From Azoarcus sp. (GTDB lineage: Bacteria; Pseudomonadota; Gammaproteobacteria; Burkholderiales; Rhodocyclaceae), in contig JAITCV010000049.1 of NCBI GenBank assembly GCA_031282905.1, positions 1 to 43,919 on the forward strand: a stretch of DNA of 43,919 nt. Reading direction: 5' to 3'. A program made the position numbers and the translations under genes. The notes under the pieces are model-generated. The model saw only the letters and a list, made by a program, of their open reading frames with translations. It ran no database searches and was not told the origin of the DNA. This document shows positions 41,047-43,919 of the stretch, in pieces; within the stretch, counting starts at the first letter, position 1, and each line of letters opens with the position of its first letter.

Positions 41047-41832
41047 ATGTATGACGCTGAAGGCCATCTCGATATCGATCATCTGGTCGTGTCCTACGCG
41101 CCACTGGTCAAGCGCATCGCTTACCAGTTGATGGCAAAACTCCCCGCCAGCGTCGAAGTCGAAGACTTGGTGCAAAACGGCATGATGGGCCTGCTCGACG
41201 CGATCGGCCGCTACGAACAGGGCATGGCGCAATTCGAAACCTATGCCGTACAGCGCATCCGGGGCGCCATGCTCGATGGCCTGCGCGACAACGACTGGGT
41301 GCCACGCAGCCTGCGCCGCGACATGCGGCGCATCGAAGCCGCGATCAACCAGCTCGAACAACAATATGGCCGCGCGCCAAGCGAATCCGAACTGGCCGCA
41401 TGCCTCGGCGTGCCCCTGGATGAATACCAGCACATGCTCGCGGAAGGGCGCGGGCACCAACTGATCTATTTCGACGACTTCGTCCATGAGAATGGCGAGG
41501 ATTACCTCGACCGTCACCTCGGCGAACACGAAACCAATCCACTCGAACTGCTGGAAAACGCCGACATCCGCACCCAACTGGTCAAGGCCATCGAGGCGCT
41601 GCCCGAGCGCGAAAAAATGGTGATGGCGCTCTACTATGACGAAGAACTGAACCTGCGTGAAATCGGCGAAGTCCTCGGCGTCACCGAATCGCGCATCAGC
41701 CAGCTTCACAGCCAGGCGGTCGCGCGGCTGCGCGCCCAGGTGTTCGGCGCCGCCTTGCCGATCAAGGCCAAGAGCCCAAGCGGCGCGCGGCGTGGACGTC
41801 CGCCCAAGAAAACATCGCAGTCCGGCGGCTGA
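41047..41832 (+). CDS. fliA: Flagellar sigma factor FliA (sigma28)
   Basis: 261 residues. Directs transcription of late flagellar and chemotaxis genes. Region 2 has HLVVSYAPLVKRIAYQLMAKLP and the DLVQNGMMGLLDAIGRYE block that contacts core and the -10 element. Region 4 is ALPEREKMVMALYYDEELNLREIGEVLGVTESRISQLHSQA, the helix-turn-helix. A basic tail (ARRGRPPKKTSQ) is present. ATG at 41047 (MYDAEGHLDID) matches family size; an open frame to 40915 reads like non-sigma sequence. Anti-sigma FlgM is not seen here. Confidence 0.95.
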   Translation: MYDAEGHLDIDHLVVSYAPLVKRIAYQLMAKLPASVEVEDLVQNGMMGLLDAIGRYEQGMAQFETYAVQRIRGAMLDGLRDNDWVPRSLRRDMRRIEAAINQLEQQYGRAPSESELAACLGVPLDEYQHMLAEGRGHQLIYFDDFVHENGEDYLDRHLGEHETNPLELLENADIRTQLVKAIEALPEREKMVMALYYDEELNLREIGEVLGVTESRISQLHSQAVARLRAQVFGAALPIKAKSPSGARRGRPPKKTSQSGG

Positions 41833-41847
41833 CAGGAAATCGTCGTC

Positions 41848-42588
41848 ATGGACAGCATCAGCCTCATCGGCCTTGCCATCGCCATCGCCGCCATCCTGGG
41901 CGGACAAATGCTCGAAGGCGGCCATCTGTCCTCGCTCATTCAGCCCACCGCCTTCCTGATCGTGGTGGGCGGCACACTCGGCGCCGTGTTGCTGCAAAGC
42001 CCCATGCGCGTGTTCATCGACGGACTGCTCATGGCGAAATGGGTGTTCGTGCCGCCCGTGGCCACACACCAGCAAATCATCACCATGATCACCAACTGGA
42101 GCCTGGTCGCGCGCCGCGACGGCCTGCTTGTGCTTGAACGTCATATCCATGGCCTGACGGACCCATTCATGCGCCGAGGTTTGCAAATGCTGGTCGATGG
42201 CATCGACCCGATGCGCCTGCGCGAATCGCTCGAAATCGAAACCGAAACCTGGGCCTCCCGCCTGCGCCAGTGCGCACGCATCTGGGAAGGCGCGGGCGGC
42301 TATTCGCCGACCATCGGCATTCTCGGCGCGGTAATGGGACTGATTCACGTCATGGAAAACCTCACCGACCCCACCAAGCTCGGCGCCGGCATCGCCGTGG
42401 CCTTCGTTGCCACCATCTACGGCGTCGGACTCGCCAACCTCGTCCTGCTGCCCATCAGCAAAAAACTCTATGCCCACATCGGAAGCATGGTTGAACAACG
42501 CGAGATGTTTACCGAAGGACTGATCGGCATCGCCAACGGCGACAACCCGCGCATCATCGAAGGCCGCCTGCAAGGCTATATGCGCTAA
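41848..42588 (+). CDS. motC: Flagellar motor stator subunit MotC (MotA/PomA family)
   Basis: 246 residues. Proton-driven stator subunit that, with MotD, forms a second stator set in many polar-flagellated bacteria. Four hydrophobic stretches at about 4-20, 34-52, 147-168 and 180-200. The block GAGGYSPTIGILGAVMGLIHVMENL is the MotA-type sequence before the third segment, and the GAGIAVAFVATIYGVGLANL segment carries the pore-lining helix. ATG at 41848 is 15 bases after the fliA stop. motD follows. Confidence 0.93.
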   Translation: MDSISLIGLAIAIAAILGGQMLEGGHLSSLIQPTAFLIVVGGTLGAVLLQSPMRVFIDGLLMAKWVFVPPVATHQQIITMITNWSLVARRDGLLVLERHIHGLTDPFMRRGLQMLVDGIDPMRLRESLEIETETWASRLRQCARIWEGAGGYSPTIGILGAVMGLIHVMENLTDPTKLGAGIAVAFVATIYGVGLANLVLLPISKKLYAHIGSMVEQREMFTEGLIGIANGDNPRIIEGRLQGYMR

Positions 42589-42600
42589 AGGCAGAGCGAC

Positions 42601-43464
42601 ATGGCACGCCAACGCAAGAAAACCGAGGACGAACACGAAAACCACGAACGCTGGCTGGTGTCCTATGCTGACTTTATAACCCTGCTGTTCGCTTTCTTCG
42701 TGGTGATGTATTCGCTGAGTTCGGTCAATGAAGGCAAATACCGCGTGCTCTCCGATTCACTGGTGCAAGCATTTCGCAACGTCAATCTCAACGAGCAGGA
42801 TCAACAGGGCATCGTGCCGCCGGTCATGGTGGTCTCGCCCAGGATCAAACCCAATACCCATCCTGCCGAAAGCGAAACCACCAGCCGCCGCCATGACAAT
42901 GCTATTCGCATGCGCAATATGGCCGACGCCATCCGCCGCGTGCTCCAGCCCCTCACCGAAAACGGCCAGGTCAGTGTCGCCGAAGGCGCATTCGGCATCA
43001 GCGTGGAAATAAACGCCAGCCTGCTTTTCGCCCCCGGCGACGCCGTGCTGGGCCCGGAAGCGGTCACGGCGTTGCGCGCGGTCGCCAACGTCATCGCCCC
43101 TGCCACCTTCCCGGTGATGGTCGAAGGCCACACCGACAATATCCCGATCAACACCTACCGTTTCCCTTCCAACTGGGAACTATCGGCCTCGCGCGCCTCC
43201 TCGGTGGTGCGGCTCTTCATCGACGCCGGGGTCGCCCCCGCGCGCCTCACCGCCGCTGGTTACGCCGACCAGCGCCCGGTAGACAGCAACGCCACCGAAA
43301 TCGGGCGAGCGCGCAATCGCCGGGTGGCGATCATGATCGAATCACGCGCGGAAGAAGTCAGCCCCACGGCCCCCGACAAGATCGCCGAAGACGACCCCAT
43401 CCGCTCCATCCTGCCGCCTTCGGCTATCCCGCCCCCCGCGTTCGACCATATCGAGGTTCGCTAA
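42601..43464 (+). CDS. motD: Flagellar motor stator subunit MotD (MotB/OmpA type)
   Basis: 287 residues. The N-terminal plug and membrane helix are at about 18-45 (WLVSYADFITLLFAFFVVMY); D24 in YADF is the proton-binding residue. The OmpA/MotB peptidoglycan-binding domain covers about 125-260: LLFAPGDAVLGPEAVTALRA, VEGHTDNIPI and NRRVAIMIE. The end is low-complexity. It is the last gene of the flagellar block, 12 bases after motC. No extra terminator directly follows; a strong bidirectional stem lies 350 bases further on. Confidence 0.93.
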   Translation: MARQRKKTEDEHENHERWLVSYADFITLLFAFFVVMYSLSSVNEGKYRVLSDSLVQAFRNVNLNEQDQQGIVPPVMVVSPRIKPNTHPAESETTSRRHDNAIRMRNMADAIRRVLQPLTENGQVSVAEGAFGISVEINASLLFAPGDAVLGPEAVTALRAVANVIAPATFPVMVEGHTDNIPINTYRFPSNWELSASRASSVVRLFIDAGVAPARLTAAGYADQRPVDSNATEIGRARNRRVAIMIESRAEEVSPTAPDKIAEDDPIRSILPPSAIPPPAFDHIEVR

Positions 43465-43544
43465 GTCATTCCATATCATTCGCGACGCAAAAACGAGCCG
43501 CAACAGTGCAATGGCACGGCAAAGCGAAATCGACAAAGTCACGG

Positions 43545-43769
43545 ATGCCTGGAGATGGAATCAGTCGGCGGCTTGTCATGGGAATCAAGCAAATGGACGA
43601 AACTTTTCCGCTTCGGAAGCGCATTCTTGACGGGCATCCATCCGGAGCCAATGCCGAGTGAATCGCCTATTTCCTCGGCCGAAAGGATCGCAAGGCCCTA
43701 TCGGCAAAGACCAATCCTGACAAGCTCGACGAAGCCAAAGAAAAACTGTTGCCCGTGTTCATGCCTTGA
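43545..43769 (+). pseudogene. Possible broken small gene with one in-frame stop
   Basis: The frame starting ATG 43545 reads MPGDGISRRLVMGIKQMDET and on to PSGANAE, meets TGA at 43659-43661, and goes on in the same frame as IAYFLGRKDRKALSAKTNPD to KLLPVFMP and TGA at 43767-43769. The part after the first stop looks like a charged helix. A single base change could have split a 74-codon gene, but chance is possible. No family recognised and no clear ribosome site. Confidence 0.25.
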
Positions 43770-43814
43770 CTGATTGATCACATCACTTGTTTATCTTGAC
43801 AAATCATCACACAT

Positions 43815-43844
43815 AAAAAAGCCCGCCATTGAGGCGGGCTTTTT
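43815..43844. terminator. Bidirectional rho-independent terminator
   Basis: GCCCGCC (43821-43827), loop ATTGA, GGCGGGC (43833-43839), with TTTTT after it on the plus strand (43840-43844) and TTTTTT on the minus strand (43820-43815). It ends the rRNA transcript coming from the right and also the flagellar or pseudogene transcript from the left. Confidence 0.93.
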
Positions 43845-43852
43845 GGTGTAGT

Positions 43853-43919
43853 GAGCCTGACGTTGCCCTACTTTCACGAGCGAGAAGCTCACTATCATCG
43901 GCGCGGCCCTGTTTCACGG
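43853..43919 (-). rRNA. rrf: 5S rRNA, 3' part (cut by window edge)
   Basis: The minus strand reads CGTGAAACAGGGCCGCGCCG, then ATGATAGTG..CGTGAAAGTAGGGCAACGTCAGGC, which aligns by eye with the 3' half of bacterial 5S rRNA (AAGTGAAAC..GCCGATGGTAGT..GAGAGTAGG..GCCAGGC). The remaining 5' half and the rest of the operon are to the right of the window. The 3' end is approximate; it is followed by the terminator at 43815-43844. Confidence 0.88.

Noticed and set aside
40909..42645. Long open frame on the minus strand opposite fliA and motC
   Set aside because: Spans two clear plus-strand genes; no ribosome site or domain.

Overview
The window looks like a chromosomal segment of a free-living, polar-flagellated betaproteobacterium with high GC content. 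This is inferred from gene style: a split bio cluster, rsfS-rlmH-maf-rng, flhF-flhG-fliA-motC-motD, and a K+ channel paired with a DUF6394 membrane protein. No prophage, insertion sequence, CRISPR array or secretion system is visible. Most genes are housekeeping. The unusual material lies in a few paralogues, in regulatory DNA and in dispersed intergenic repeats.

Layout. 1-3747: end of a molybdopterin-binding-domain gene, a YgjP-type metalloprotease, glyoxalase I, an orphan HicB-like antitoxin, a hypothetical protein, a radical SAM protein and a MazG-like pyrophosphohydrolase. 3861-8236: a trans-sulfuration PLP enzyme, tRNA-Lys(CTT), a BioC-family methyltransferase with bioB, and divergent comF. 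8392-12949: a DUF2310 zinc-ribbon protein, htpG behind a textbook heat-shock promoter, and an FkbM methyltransferase. 13186-19932: membrane and envelope genes (DUF6394, two-RCK K+ channel, dgkA, lipoprotein metallo-hydrolase, lytic transglycosylase, DUF2721, AEC transporter). 20031-23445: tight bioF-bioH-bioC-bioD operon. 23636-26694: rsfS-rlmH-maf-rng. 26715-29728: a methyltransferase with a kinase-like C-terminus and a TPR-glycosyltransferase. 29793-36391: TraB/GumN protein, glyoxalase II, response regulator-diguanylate cyclase, MltD, a CadR/PbrR-like regulator, a His-rich exported protein and a SlyD-like isomerase. 36400-38457: a double-ATPase peptide ABC protein. 38636-43464: flhF, flhG-like, fliA, motC, motD. 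43815-43919: the 3' end of a 5S rRNA on the minus strand with its terminator.

How the genes work together. Biotin genes lie in two places and bring two BioC-family proteins. The operon copy has the BioC sequence hallmarks. The bioB-linked copy looks more like NDUFAF5, the complex I assembly factor. The flagellar block encodes polar placement (FlhF and an FlhG-like partner), the late sigma factor and a second stator. The FlhG-like protein keeps the N-terminal DQAxxLR FlhF-activating motif but has lost its P-loop. gloA and gloB together complete methylglyoxal detoxification, although they are 30 kb apart.

Intergenic DNA carries several palindromic or repeat-like elements: a two-copy double hairpin near 8.3 and 11.85 kb, mosaics at 18.2-18.5 and 23.45-23.6 kb, and a solitary CRISPR-repeat-like unit at 25.18 kb. 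It also holds several good promoters. All family calls come from reading motifs by eye. No database search was run.
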